Shown here one piece after another: positions 1-8,076 of a stretch of DNA of 64,000 bases. How positions within the stretch are numbered: the first letter of the stretch is position 1; each line of letters begins with the position of its first letter. Origin of the DNA: Chersky-267 sp963744115. Its GTDB lineage: Bacteria; Chloroflexota; Limnocylindria; Limnocylindrales; CSP1-4. The translations under genes were made by a program, and so were the position numbers. The notes under the pieces were generated by a model. The model saw nothing but the letters and a program-made list of their open reading frames with translations. It was not told the origin of the DNA and did no database searches. The stretch spans positions 1 to 64,000 of the forward strand of contig CAVUSI010000001.1 of the NCBI GenBank assembly GCA_963744115.1. The letters are read 5' to 3'.

Positions 1-739
<739 letters not shown>

Positions 740-836
740 ACCGAAATGCCCGTTGCACAGGGCCTGCGGATGATAGCGCAGGCCGGGTCGGACCGCCATC
801 GAGCGGTGGGGCGTGCGGCGCAGGCCGGCCGAGTCG

Positions 837-1238
837 TCAGTCCAGGCGACGCCAGCGGGGCATGATCACCGGCTGGACGCCCCGCCGGCCTCGCCACATG
901 AACACGACCGGCCGCCAGGCCAGCTCAGCGTCGGGGTCCTCGGGTGGCAACGTCGTCTCGACGGGTTCGTCGGCGGCGGCGAAGCATCCGTGGAGGAGGC
1001 GGGCTCGAACGTCGGTCGCGGCCGGGTCGGGTGGGTCCCCGACGAGCAGCCGTCGTTCGGCGGCGAGGAGGGGCGATGGAGGGTCGTCGACTCGACGGTC
1101 GGTGGCCACGAAGCGCTCCAGTCGGTGGGCCATCGCCGCGCTCGCTGGCCGGTCGTACCCCAGCGGATACGACCACGAGACGACGAGTCGTCCACGACTG
1201 TGATGGGCCGCTGCGGCGCGGGTGGTGCCCACGCGCAC
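837..1238 (-). CDS. Hypothetical protein downstream of an MFS transporter
   Basis: A 133-residue product I do not recognise. It has a protein-like composition with mixed charged and hydrophobic stretches (SWSYPLGYD, RPVVFMWRGRRGV), no signal peptide and no membrane segment. The GTG start at 1238 lies 20 nt after the stop of the MFS gene on the same strand, so the two may be co-transcribed. The true start could be internal, for example at MAHRLERF. Overlapping open frames in this GC-rich stretch make the call moderate. Confidence 0.45.
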   Translation of the reverse strand: MRVGTTRAAAAHHSRGRLVVSWSYPLGYDRPASAAMAHRLERFVATDRRVDDPPSPLLAAERRLLVGDPPDPAATDVRARLLHGCFAAADEPVETTLPPEDPDAELAWRPVVFMWRGRRGVQPVIMPRWRRLD

Positions 1239-1258
1239 CCCGGCCCGGGCCTACGACA

Positions 1259-2527
1259 CTACGGTTCGCCGAGCGACGCCTCGTGCGCGGCGTTGTCGCG
1301 AGCGCGCTCGTCGGCCCGGATCGGGACGGTGGCGGCCGCGGCGAGCAGGAATGTCAACGCCATCAGGGCGAAGCTGATCGGGAGGCCCGCCGCCTCGCCG
1401 ACCGTCCCGATGATGACGCCGTAGACCGCCGTCCAGAGCGACCCGACGCCGAACGCCAGGGTGAAGTAGAGCGCGAACGACGCGTCGCGGATGGACGGCG
1501 GCGAGATGTCCGCGAGGAGGGCCTGGAGCTGCGGGCTCTCGGCGAAGCTGAACAGCCCCATGACCAGGATCCCGATCCACAGACCGACGAGGTTCGAGCC
1601 GGCGAGCAGGAACACGACGAAGCCGACTGCCCCACCGAGGTACACCCCGATGATCAGCGGCTTCCGGCCGACCCGGTCGGACAGCCAGCCGGCCACCAGC
1701 GGCACCGGCACGGAGCAGACCATCAACACCCCGTACATCAGGCCCGCAAGGGGGGCGTCGAGCCCGATGACCTGGGTCAGGTAGAGCAGGACGAACAGGT
1801 TGACCACGCCGAGCCCGCGGCCGCCGCCGCCAAGGACCGACGTGAGGTAAAGCCACAGCAGGTCGCGATCGTGGCCGATCTTGCGGAACGCCGCCCGGAC
1901 GCTGCCGCTCGCGACCGCGGCCGCGCGGTCGGTGCCGGTCTCGCGGATAAGCACGAGGATCGCGATCGCAATGACGATCGCGGGGATGCCGAAGAAGACC
2001 GATGCGCCGCGCCAGCCGACCGCCGCGATGAGCGGCACGCCGATCAGCGCCACGACCACCGTGCCGACGTTCCCACCGGCGATGTGCGCGCTGATGGCGA
2101 AGCCGCGTCGCTCGGGCGGGAACTGCTCGGCGAGCAGGCCGTTGCCGACGGGATGCTGCGGCGACCCGCCGACCCGCGACACGACGTTCGTGACCGCGAA
2201 GACCGGGAAGGACATCGCGGCCGCCTGGGCCACGAACCCGCCACCGAACAGCAGCCCGCCCGCGCCGAGGATCCTGCGCCGGGAGACCCGCCTGGTGAGC
2301 GAGGCGTAGCTGAGCTGGACCATGCCCGAGGCGAACGCGCCCACCGCGGCGAGGATCGCGATCGTTTCGACCGAGACGCCGTAGTCGTTGATGATCTGGA
2401 GGTAGATCAGCGGCAGGATCACCGCCTGCGCGTGGTTGACCCCGTGCGCGATGGCGAGCAGCCACAGCGACCGCATCGGCCGGATGACGATCCGAGCGGC
2501 GTCGACGACCGCGGGTGGGCTGCCCAT
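1259..2527 (-). CDS. Major facilitator superfamily transporter
   Basis: About 422 residues with some twelve hydrophobic segments. The loop motif GWLSDRVGRKPLIIG, between the two halves, is the classic MFS A-type motif. The first half carries the degenerate equivalent LTRRVSRRRILG and a long conserved helix VGGSPQHPVGNGLLAEQF. It is probably a drug or small-molecule exporter of the inner membrane; the substrate cannot be read. I chose ATG 2527 (MGSPPAVVD). The frame stays open to 2698, but that extension is low-complexity and made of the 76-bp repeat, so it is unlikely to be translated. A perfect inverted repeat lies 22-42 nt upstream of this start, and an XRE regulator is the next gene on the same strand. 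Confidence 0.85.
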   Translation of the reverse strand: MGSPPAVVDAARIVIRPMRSLWLLAIAHGVNHAQAVILPLIYLQIINDYGVSVETIAILAAVGAFASGMVQLSYASLTRRVSRRRILGAGGLLFGGGFVAQAAAMSFPVFAVTNVVSRVGGSPQHPVGNGLLAEQFPPERRGFAISAHIAGGNVGTVVVALIGVPLIAAVGWRGASVFFGIPAIVIAIAILVLIRETGTDRAAAVASGSVRAAFRKIGHDRDLLWLYLTSVLGGGGRGLGVVNLFVLLYLTQVIGLDAPLAGLMYGVLMVCSVPVPLVAGWLSDRVGRKPLIIGVYLGGAVGFVVFLLAGSNLVGLWIGILVMGLFSFAESPQLQALLADISPPSIRDASFALYFTLAFGVGSLWTAVYGVIIGTVGEAAGLPISFALMALTFLLAAAATVPIRADERARDNAAHEASLGEP

Positions 2528-2540
2528 CCTCGCGATGATG

Positions 2541-2722
2541 CCGCATCGTTGGACCACGCCGCTGGTCCATCGGACTCGCTGCGACCGCCGATCGGGGCTC
2601 GGCGCTGGGTTGTTTGCCGCATGGTCGGGTCGGGCCGCTGGGCCATCGGGCTCGCTACGACGCCGATCGGGGCTCGGCGTGCAGGGCTGTTGCCGCATCG
2701 TCGGGTCACGCCGCTGAGCCGG
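2541..2722. repeat. 76-bp direct repeat, 2.4 copies, upstream of the MFS gene
   Basis: Two 76-bp copies (2541-2616 and 2617-2692) and a partial third (2693 to about 2722) each begin CCGCATSGT and share ATCGGGGCTCGGCG near the end. Copies 1 and 2 differ at scattered positions, so they are not a recent assembly duplication. Copy 1 contains the perfect inverted repeat TGGACCA-6-TGGTCCA (2550-2569), 22-42 nt upstream of the MFS start, which is a plausible operator. In copy 2 the arms are degraded. Confidence 0.7.
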
Positions 2723-2728
2723 CGTGGG

Positions 2729-3604
2729 TCAGCGCTTCGGGTGGGAGCTCGTCGCGGGTCGGCTGGCGGTGAGCCGGCTGGCGGTGAGCCGGCTGGCGGT
2801 GAGCCGGCTGGCGGTGAGCCGGCTGGCGGTGAGCCGGTTCCGTGCGTCGCTCCAGAGCAGGCCGTGACCGTGAGGCATCGGCGCCGTATCCGGCCTCAGG
2901 GCGCGAAGCCACGCGTTCGATGACCCGGTGAAGCGCGCCGCGAACAGCGGTCGTAGCTCGGCGACGATCGACCGGTTGCGGCGCGTGTCTCGAACGACGA
3001 ACAGCCCTTCCACGCGCCAGGCGCGGCCCGCTTCGGCGGACTCCTCGGCTTCGCCGGAGACGTCGGCCAGTCGAGCGCCGAGCATCTCGACTTTCGCGTC
3101 GAGGCCTCTGAGGCTGGCGCCGACGTCCTCGAACCAGTCCCAGATCTCGGCGGCGACCGCCTCTCGGCTCGTCGCTCGGATCAGGGCCACGTCGATCGAG
3201 CGGGATCGGATGGCGCCGCGATCGATCGCGAACTCGGGAATCGACGTCCAACCTCCGGCTGCGGCCGTCTCGATCAAGGCACTCTGCCGCCGGAGGTGCT
3301 CGATGTCGCGGGGCGGCATCGCCCCGGGCGCAACCTCGAGGAACCCGACGAGCTGCTCGCCGACCGCCGCCGCGACGCACGCCCACGTCTCGAGCGAGGA
3401 CTCGTGACCGTGTCCGAGCTCGAGCCGACTGACCAGAGTCTGGGACACACCCGCGCGGACGGCCGCCTCGGCCTGGGTCATGCGGCTCGACCGACGGGCG
3501 TCGCGGAGGGCGACGCCGAGCCTGGCGGCCACGCTCCGGGCGCGGGCCCGGCCGGTCATCGTGTTGGGATCTGCCCGACGACGGGCCCGGCTGAGGCTGC
3601 CCAT
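2729..3604 (-). CDS. XRE-family HTH protein with PD-(D/E)XK-like C-terminal domain and repeat tail
   Basis: 291 residues. Residues about 28-85 form an XRE helix-turn-helix (MTQAEAAVRAGVSQTLVSRLE). Residues about 105-250 resemble the nuclease-fold domain often fused to such HTH proteins in actinobacteria: a SIDVALI strand, AAEIWDW where the family usually has E-x-K, then the helix SLRGLDAKVEMLG. The lysine is replaced by tryptophan, so DNA cleavage is unlikely and a sensing or regulatory role is inferred. The C-terminus carries RLTAS five times, encoded by five perfect 15-bp repeats, then ends PATSSHPKR. The start could be M1 or the internal MTGRARARS. Its target may be the adjacent MFS promoter; this is inference from position. 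Confidence 0.75.
   Translation of the reverse strand: MGSLSRARRRADPNTMTGRARARSVAARLGVALRDARRSSRMTQAEAAVRAGVSQTLVSRLELGHGHESSLETWACVAAAVGEQLVGFLEVAPGAMPPRDIEHLRRQSALIETAAAGGWTSIPEFAIDRGAIRSRSIDVALIRATSREAVAAEIWDWFEDVGASLRGLDAKVEMLGARLADVSGEAEESAEAGRAWRVEGLFVVRDTRRNRSIVAELRPLFAARFTGSSNAWLRALRPDTAPMPHGHGLLWSDARNRLTASRLTASRLTASRLTASRLTASRPATSSHPKR
2761..2835. repeat. 15-bp tandem repeat, five copies, in the XRE gene
   Basis: Five identical copies of GGCTGGCGGTGAGCC in a row. Because 15 is a multiple of three, the array keeps the reading frame and encodes the pentapeptide RLTAS repeated at the C-terminus of the XRE protein. Copy number is likely variable between strains by slippage. Confidence 0.95.
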
Positions 3605-3994
3605 AGCACGGACATTCTTACCGAGCGGTCTTGGCGGCCGGTTACCGACCTACACCGGCCCTCTGGGCGCGCGTCTACTCATGCCCGTGCTATCCGGAGG
3701 GTTCCAGCGCCCACCCCGCGCGATATCGGCTGCGTGGTGGTGCACCCTGCCGTTTCCTAGCAATGCCCGTTGTATTCCGTGGCGCGGGGGGTGCAACCTG
3801 CGCCAGTGCCCACGGACCGGCGCGAGCACGGACCGGCACGAGCACGGACCGGCACGAGCGCGGACCCAGCACGGGCGCGGCCCGGGACGGGCGCGACCCG
3901 GGACGGGCCCGACCCGCGCGCGGAACTCGGCGCGCGACGCGCAGAGCGAGCCCCGCGAGAGCCGGCCGCGGAGCCGACGCCGTCTCAGGGCACG
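3605..3994. other. Non-coding spacer with dispersed motif copies and GC-rich tandem repeats
   Basis: No convincing gene is seen between the XRE gene and glnA. The stretch holds two copies of a short motif also found at 35.2-35.4 kb (3675-3696 and 3755-3778; consensus CCTAGCAATGCCCGTRCTAT). It also holds three 16-bp copies of ACGGACCGGCRCGAGC (3812-3859) that grade into further degenerate 16-bp units to about 3925. Open frames here are repeat translations. Confidence 0.7.
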
Positions 3995-4065
3995 GAACGG
4001 GCGCCCGACCCGAGGGCCCGGCGCCCGTTCAGATGATCGTTCGGTCGGGCGAGACCGCCCGACCG
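3995..4065 (-). terminator. Two hairpins downstream of glnA
   Basis: Directly after the glnA stop (4074, minus strand), CGGTCGGGCG (4042-4051) pairs with CGCCCGACCG (4056-4065) around a 4-nt loop. Further on, GAACGGGCGCC (3995-4005) pairs with GGCGCCCGTTC (4020-4030). Neither has a U-tract. They are strong GC hairpins placed as terminators or mRNA 3'-end stabilisers. Confidence 0.65.
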
Positions 4066-4073
4066 TGCTCCGG

Positions 4074-5438
4074 CTAGAACTGATCGAGGTAGCGCTCGAC
4101 CTCCCAGTCGGAGACCTGGGTGCGGTACTCGTCCCACTCGGCCCGCTTGGCCTCGACGTAGTGGTTGAAGACGTGGTCGCCGAGGGCGTCCCGGATGATC
4201 GGATCCGCCTCGAGCTCGGTGATCGCGTCGCCGAGCGTGCCCGGCAGCTCGCGGATCCCCTTGGCCGCGATCGTCGCCGCGTCCATCTCGAAGAGGCTCT
4301 CCTCGACCGGATCGCTGAGGGTCAGGCCCTTCTCGACGCCGTCGAGTCCGGCCGCGATCATCACCGCGAAGGCGAGGTAGGTGTTCGACGACGGATCCGG
4401 GCAGCGGACCTCGGCGCGCGTCCCCTCGATCGACTTGCCGGGCGAGACCATCGGCACGCGGATGAGCGCCGAGCGGTTCGTCCGACCCCAGGTCAGGTAG
4501 GTCGGCGCCTCGTAGCCGGGGACCAGCCGCTTGTACGAATTGACGAGCGGCGCGAGGACCGCGCTCATCCCGCGCGCATGGGCGAGGATCCCGGCCATGT
4601 ACGAGCGGGCCACGTCGGACAACCCGTAGGCGTTCGACGCATCGGCGAAGGCGTTCCGGTTCTCGGCGATCGAGAACAGGCTCTGGTGGGTGTGCATCCC
4701 GGAGCCGTTGATCCCATGGATCGGCTTGGGCATGAACGTCGCATACAGCCCGTGCTGCTGGGCGATCGCCTTGAGCGCGAACTTGAAGGTGATCGCGTTG
4801 TCGGCCGTCCGCAGCGCGTCGCTGTACTCGAAGTCGATCTCGTGCTGGCCGGCCGCGACCTCGTGATGGGCGGCCTCGACCCGGATGCCGAACGCCTCGA
4901 GGGCGTCGACCATGTCCTGGCGGACCTCCTGGGCAAGGTCGGTCGAGAAGTCGAAGTAGCCCGCCTGATCGTGCGGCAGCGGCGCGATCGCGCCGTCCTC
5001 GTCGCGACGGAACAGGAAGAACTCGAGCTCCGGACCGGTGTTGACGATGTAGCCGAGCTTGGCTGCCCGCTCGACCTGGCGGCGGAGGACGCCGCGCGGG
5101 TCGCCCACGAACGGCTGGCCGCTCGGGGTGAACACGTCGCAGATGACGCGGGCGGTCCCACGGGAACCCTCGCCCTTCTGCCACGGGATCTCGGCGAACG
5201 TGCTCATGTCCGGCATGAGGTACTGGTCCGACTCGGCGATCCGGGTGAACCCCTCGATCGACGACCCGTCGAACCAGGTCCCGTGGCGGACGGAGCCCTC
5301 GAGCTGGTGGATCGGGATCGTGACGGCCTTGACGTGGCCGATGATGTCGGTGAACTGGAGCTGGATGAAGCGGATCCCGCTCGCCTTCGCCGCTTCGATC
5401 TTCTCGATGCCGTCCACGGCCTCGGTCGCGACTGCCAA
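4074..5438 (-). CDS. glnA: Glutamine synthetase type I (GSI-alpha)
   Basis: Catalyses ATP-dependent condensation of glutamate and ammonia to glutamine; cytosolic dodecamer in the family. 454 residues. Beta-grasp domain at about 15-100 with WFDGSSIEGF, then the catalytic domain with GPELEFFLF (metal-binding glutamates), KPIHGINGSGMHTHQS (the NGSGMH latch) and the closing motif SLFEMDAATI. The adenylylation motif NLYDLP and the internal insertion of GSI-beta enzymes are absent, so control by adenylylation is not expected. I chose TTG 5438 (MAVATEAVDG) because GGGAGG lies 5 nt upstream; the longer ATG start at 5498 adds a proline/arginine-rich, uncharacteristic leader. The gene stands alone, followed by two hairpins. 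Confidence 0.95.
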   Translation of the reverse strand: MAVATEAVDGIEKIEAAKASGIRFIQLQFTDIIGHVKAVTIPIHQLEGSVRHGTWFDGSSIEGFTRIAESDQYLMPDMSTFAEIPWQKGEGSRGTARVICDVFTPSGQPFVGDPRGVLRRQVERAAKLGYIVNTGPELEFFLFRRDEDGAIAPLPHDQAGYFDFSTDLAQEVRQDMVDALEAFGIRVEAAHHEVAAGQHEIDFEYSDALRTADNAITFKFALKAIAQQHGLYATFMPKPIHGINGSGMHTHQSLFSIAENRNAFADASNAYGLSDVARSYMAGILAHARGMSAVLAPLVNSYKRLVPGYEAPTYLTWGRTNRSALIRVPMVSPGKSIEGTRAEVRCPDPSSNTYLAFAVMIAAGLDGVEKGLTLSDPVEESLFEMDAATIAAKGIRELPGTLGDAITELEADPIIRDALGDHVFNHYVEAKRAEWDEYRTQVSDWEVERYLDQF

Positions 5439-5675
5439 TGGAGCCTCCCGTGTGGTGGGCCCGCGTGGTCCGCGACGCGGGCGAGGATTGGCGTCCACCT
5501 TATGCCGACTGCACGACTCTGGTGCACGCTCGACGCGAATATCCGCAGTCTACCAGCCAGACGACCTCGGGTCGCAACCGAGGGAGGTCTTAATCTTGTT
5601 CGCTTTGCACTACTTTGAGCTGGCTTGGTCCGGCCGCACATCACGATCGCGAGACGCTCGGATGACACCGGCGGA

Positions 5676-6104
5676 TCAGGCGCCGGGCTTCCTCGCGTCC
5701 TCACCCGGCAGCCCGAGCTCGGCCAGGGCCTCGCTGAAGCCCTCGATGTCGTCGACCGTCAGATACAGCGCCGGGATGCCGAGGCCGAACCGGGGTACCG
5801 GCTCCCGGAAGTCGACCCGAACGCCGCCCCTGTTGGTACCGCCGAAGGTCAGGTCATGGTGACGCACGCTCATTCGGACTCCGATGGCGGTGATCCAGCG
5901 CCACGGACCCTCGATCCGCCAGGAGACGAGGTTGCTGGTGGGTGTCCGGAACCGGAAGAAGCCGAAATGGGCGTCGAGCTGGGCGTTTCCGAGATCGACG
6001 TAGGCGTTGGCCGGTCGAACGCCGAACAGCACGAGGACCAGCTGGGACCGGCGCCCGAGGAGGATCGGGAATCGGCGAATGCTTGCCGCGTCCGGTCCCG
6101 TCAC
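5676..6104 (-). CDS. Conserved hypothetical protein, last gene of the lipid operon
   Basis: 142 residues. The pattern FGVRPANAYVDLG, FGFFRFRTPTSNL, EGPWRWITAIGVR, LTFGGTNRGGVRVDFREPV resembles a family of uncharacterised actinobacterial proteins of this length; no catalytic motif is evident. The GTG start at 6104 overlaps the stop of the methyltransferase gene (GTGA), which ties it translationally to the lipid operon. The frame extends further upstream, but only inside the coding part of that gene. Function unknown; a role near membrane lipids is inferred from context only. Confidence 0.8.
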   Translation of the reverse strand: MTGPDAASIRRFPILLGRRSQLVLVLFGVRPANAYVDLGNAQLDAHFGFFRFRTPTSNLVSWRIEGPWRWITAIGVRMSVRHHDLTFGGTNRGGVRVDFREPVPRFGLGIPALYLTVDDIEGFSEALAELGLPGEDARKPGA

Positions 6105-7339
6105 GCCATGCCCCGCCGCTTCTCGAACACGATCTGCAGGTCCTGACTGATCCCGGTCGCGAAACCGGCCTCGCTCAGGGCCAGGTAGTACTCCCACATC
6201 CGCACGAAACGGTCATCGAACCCGAGTCGGCGGACCCCCTCGAGCTGGTCCTTGAATCGGCCCCGCCAGATCCGTAGGGTGCGGGCGTAGTGGGGACCGA
6301 TGTCGGCCACGCCACGGATGAGCAGGCGGGTGTCCCGGGTCGCCTGTTCGATGACCGCGAGCGACGGGCATAGGCCGCCGGGAAAGATGTACGTCTGGAT
6401 CCAGTTGGCCCCTCGCCGTTGCGCCTCGTACGCCGCGTCCGGGAAGGTGATCGACTGGAGGCTCATCTTCCCACCTGGTCTCAGCGCCGCGTCGCAGATC
6501 CGGAAGAACGTCTCGAAGTATTCGGCACCGACCGCTTCGAGCATCTCGATGGACACGATCGCGTCATAGGTCCCGGTGATCTCGCGGTAGTCGCGCAGCT
6601 GGATGTCGACGAGATCCTCGAGACCCGCCGCCCGAACGCGCTCGCGGGCGAGGTCGTGCTGCTCCTGCGAGATCGTGATCGATGTCACCCGGCAGCCGAG
6701 CTCACCCGCCGCGTACAGCGCGAACCCACCCCAGCCGGTACCGATCTCGAGCACGTGCTGACCCGCGGCGAGGCCGGCACCTTCGGCGATCAGTCGGTAC
6801 TTGTTGCGCTGAGCATCCGCCAGCGACTGGTCCGGCGAGGCGAAGACGGCACTCGAGTAGGTCATCGTCCCGTCCAGGAAGAGCCGGTAGAAGTCATTCC
6901 CGAGATCGTAGTGGGCGGAGATGTTGTGCCGGCTCTGGCGCCGCGTATTGCGCCGCAGTCGGTGGGCGATCGTCCGCCGGAGCTGAAGCGGGACGCGCCA
7001 CCATCCGGCGGACAGGGCGAGCGCCTCACGATTCAGCGCCGCCACCCGAAGCAGCCCGGCGAGGTCCGGGCTGGACCAGAGGCCGTCCACATAGGCCTCG
7101 CCACCGCCCGTCTCACCACCCACGAGCATCCGTGTCAGTGCCGCGCGGTCGTGGATGTGGATCTCTCCCCGGTCGGCCGATGCCGGATCGCCGAAGGTCC
7201 GGCGCGACCCGTCGGGCAGCGCGATGACCAGGCAGCCGACGCGGATGCGGGCGGCTGCCTCCATCCCGATCCGCCAGGCCAGCCTGGCCAGGAAGGAGTC
7301 GGCGCCCGTCGCGACGGCCTGTGCGGTCGGTGTGTTCAT
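6101..7339 (-). CDS. cfa: Cyclopropane-fatty-acyl-phospholipid synthase family methyltransferase
   Basis: SAM-dependent enzyme that adds a methylene or methyl group across double bonds of membrane phospholipid acyl chains. 412 residues, near the usual 380-420. N-terminal lipid-binding region, then NISAHYDLGNDFYRLFLD and MTYSSAVF, the SAM-binding loop VLEIGTGWGGFALYAA, SIEMLEAVG and the C-terminal MWEYYLALSEAGF. It could equally be a methyltransferase such as UfaM or BfaB, which act on oleoyl chains to make 10-methyl or furan fatty acids; partners of that kind sit in the same operon. ATG 7339 overlaps the stop of the DUF1365 gene. Expected at the cytoplasmic face of the membrane. Confidence 0.92.
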   Translation of the reverse strand: MNTPTAQAVATGADSFLARLAWRIGMEAAARIRVGCLVIALPDGSRRTFGDPASADRGEIHIHDRAALTRMLVGGETGGGEAYVDGLWSSPDLAGLLRVAALNREALALSAGWWRVPLQLRRTIAHRLRRNTRRQSRHNISAHYDLGNDFYRLFLDGTMTYSSAVFASPDQSLADAQRNKYRLIAEGAGLAAGQHVLEIGTGWGGFALYAAGELGCRVTSITISQEQHDLARERVRAAGLEDLVDIQLRDYREITGTYDAIVSIEMLEAVGAEYFETFFRICDAALRPGGKMSLQSITFPDAAYEAQRRGANWIQTYIFPGGLCPSLAVIEQATRDTRLLIRGVADIGPHYARTLRIWRGRFKDQLEGVRRLGFDDRFVRMWEYYLALSEAGFATGISQDLQIVFEKRRGMA

Positions 7340-8076
7340 CGTGCTGTCGCTCCGTGTCGATGGAATCGTGCACCGCGCCGCCAGAGGCGAAGGGCGTGCA
7401 GGTGGATGAGGCCGATCGTCTTGTGGGTGACGAAGGGGTGGTGGACGAGCAGCCGTGCCACGGTTCGATCGTTCAGGGGTCGGCGGGCCAGGTCGACGCT
7501 GGTTGCCAGAAGGAGCCCATCGTCCTGGTCCTCGTTGATCGAGATCCGCAGGCGCGCCGGCTCGTCGCGCACCCGGACGGTGTACCGACCCGTCATCTCG
7601 ATAAACGGCGAGACGTAGAAATCCTTGTCCATCGCGGCGACGAATCCGACACCGTCCGAAGGGCGGCTCAAGGTGTACAGGTGTCGCTCGTGATGGGTGT
7701 TGTGGACCTCGATGATGACGACCTGGAGCTCGCCGGACGGGTCCCGGCACAGGTAGAAGCTGGCCGGATTGAACACGTACCCGACGACGCGCAGGTTGGT
7801 GATGAGGGTCACTCGCCAGCCCTCCGGGTCCACGCCCTCGGAGCGCAAGTGCTGCCGAACCGCGTCGCGAAGGTCCGCCGCCGGTGGCAAGAGATGGTCG
7901 TCGTCCCGGAACGACAGGAGGTTGGGGCGGTTGCGGCTGATCAGCCGGACCCTCCGCGGGACCTCATCGAGCTCGTCGAGGTCGAGCGCGATGTAGAAGA
8001 CGTCGTGCTCCAGCACGTACACGAACGGCCGTGCGCGGCGGTGACGGACCTTGCCCTCGAGCAGATGCGACCTCAC
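7336..8076 (-). CDS. DUF1365 family protein
   Basis: 246 residues matching the DUF1365 family over its length: SHLLEGKVRHRRARPFVYVL at the N-terminus, YVFNPASFYLC and EVHNTHHERHLY in the middle, KDFYVSPFIEM and YTVRV, and a C-terminal helix HHPFVTHKTIGLIHLHALRL. The biochemical role is not established. The family is repeatedly found next to FAD-dependent oxidoreductases and CFA-type methyltransferases in light or singlet-oxygen regulons, as here. It overlaps both neighbours by 4 nt and is clearly part of the operon. Confidence 0.92.
   Translation of the reverse strand: MRSHLLEGKVRHRRARPFVYVLEHDVFYIALDLDELDEVPRRVRLISRNRPNLLSFRDDDHLLPPAADLRDAVRQHLRSEGVDPEGWRVTLITNLRVVGYVFNPASFYLCRDPSGELQVVIIEVHNTHHERHLYTLSRPSDGVGFVAAMDKDFYVSPFIEMTGRYTVRVRDEPARLRISINEDQDDGLLLATSVDLARRPLNDRTVARLLVHHPFVTHKTIGLIHLHALRLWRRGARFHRHGATAR

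Noticed and set aside
2761..2835. Possible CRISPR or iteron array
   Set aside because: Perfect 15-bp head-to-tail copies in frame within a coding region; no spacers and no replication gene.
944..2923. 659-residue open frame on the plus strand
   Set aside because: It is the antisense of the MFS gene and its repeats. The product is Arg/Asp/Pro-rich with no domain; the minus-strand transporter explains the region.
3480..5618. 712-residue open frame on the plus strand
   Set aside because: Shadow of glnA on the other strand plus repeat-rich spacer. Glutamine synthetase motifs on the minus strand are decisive.
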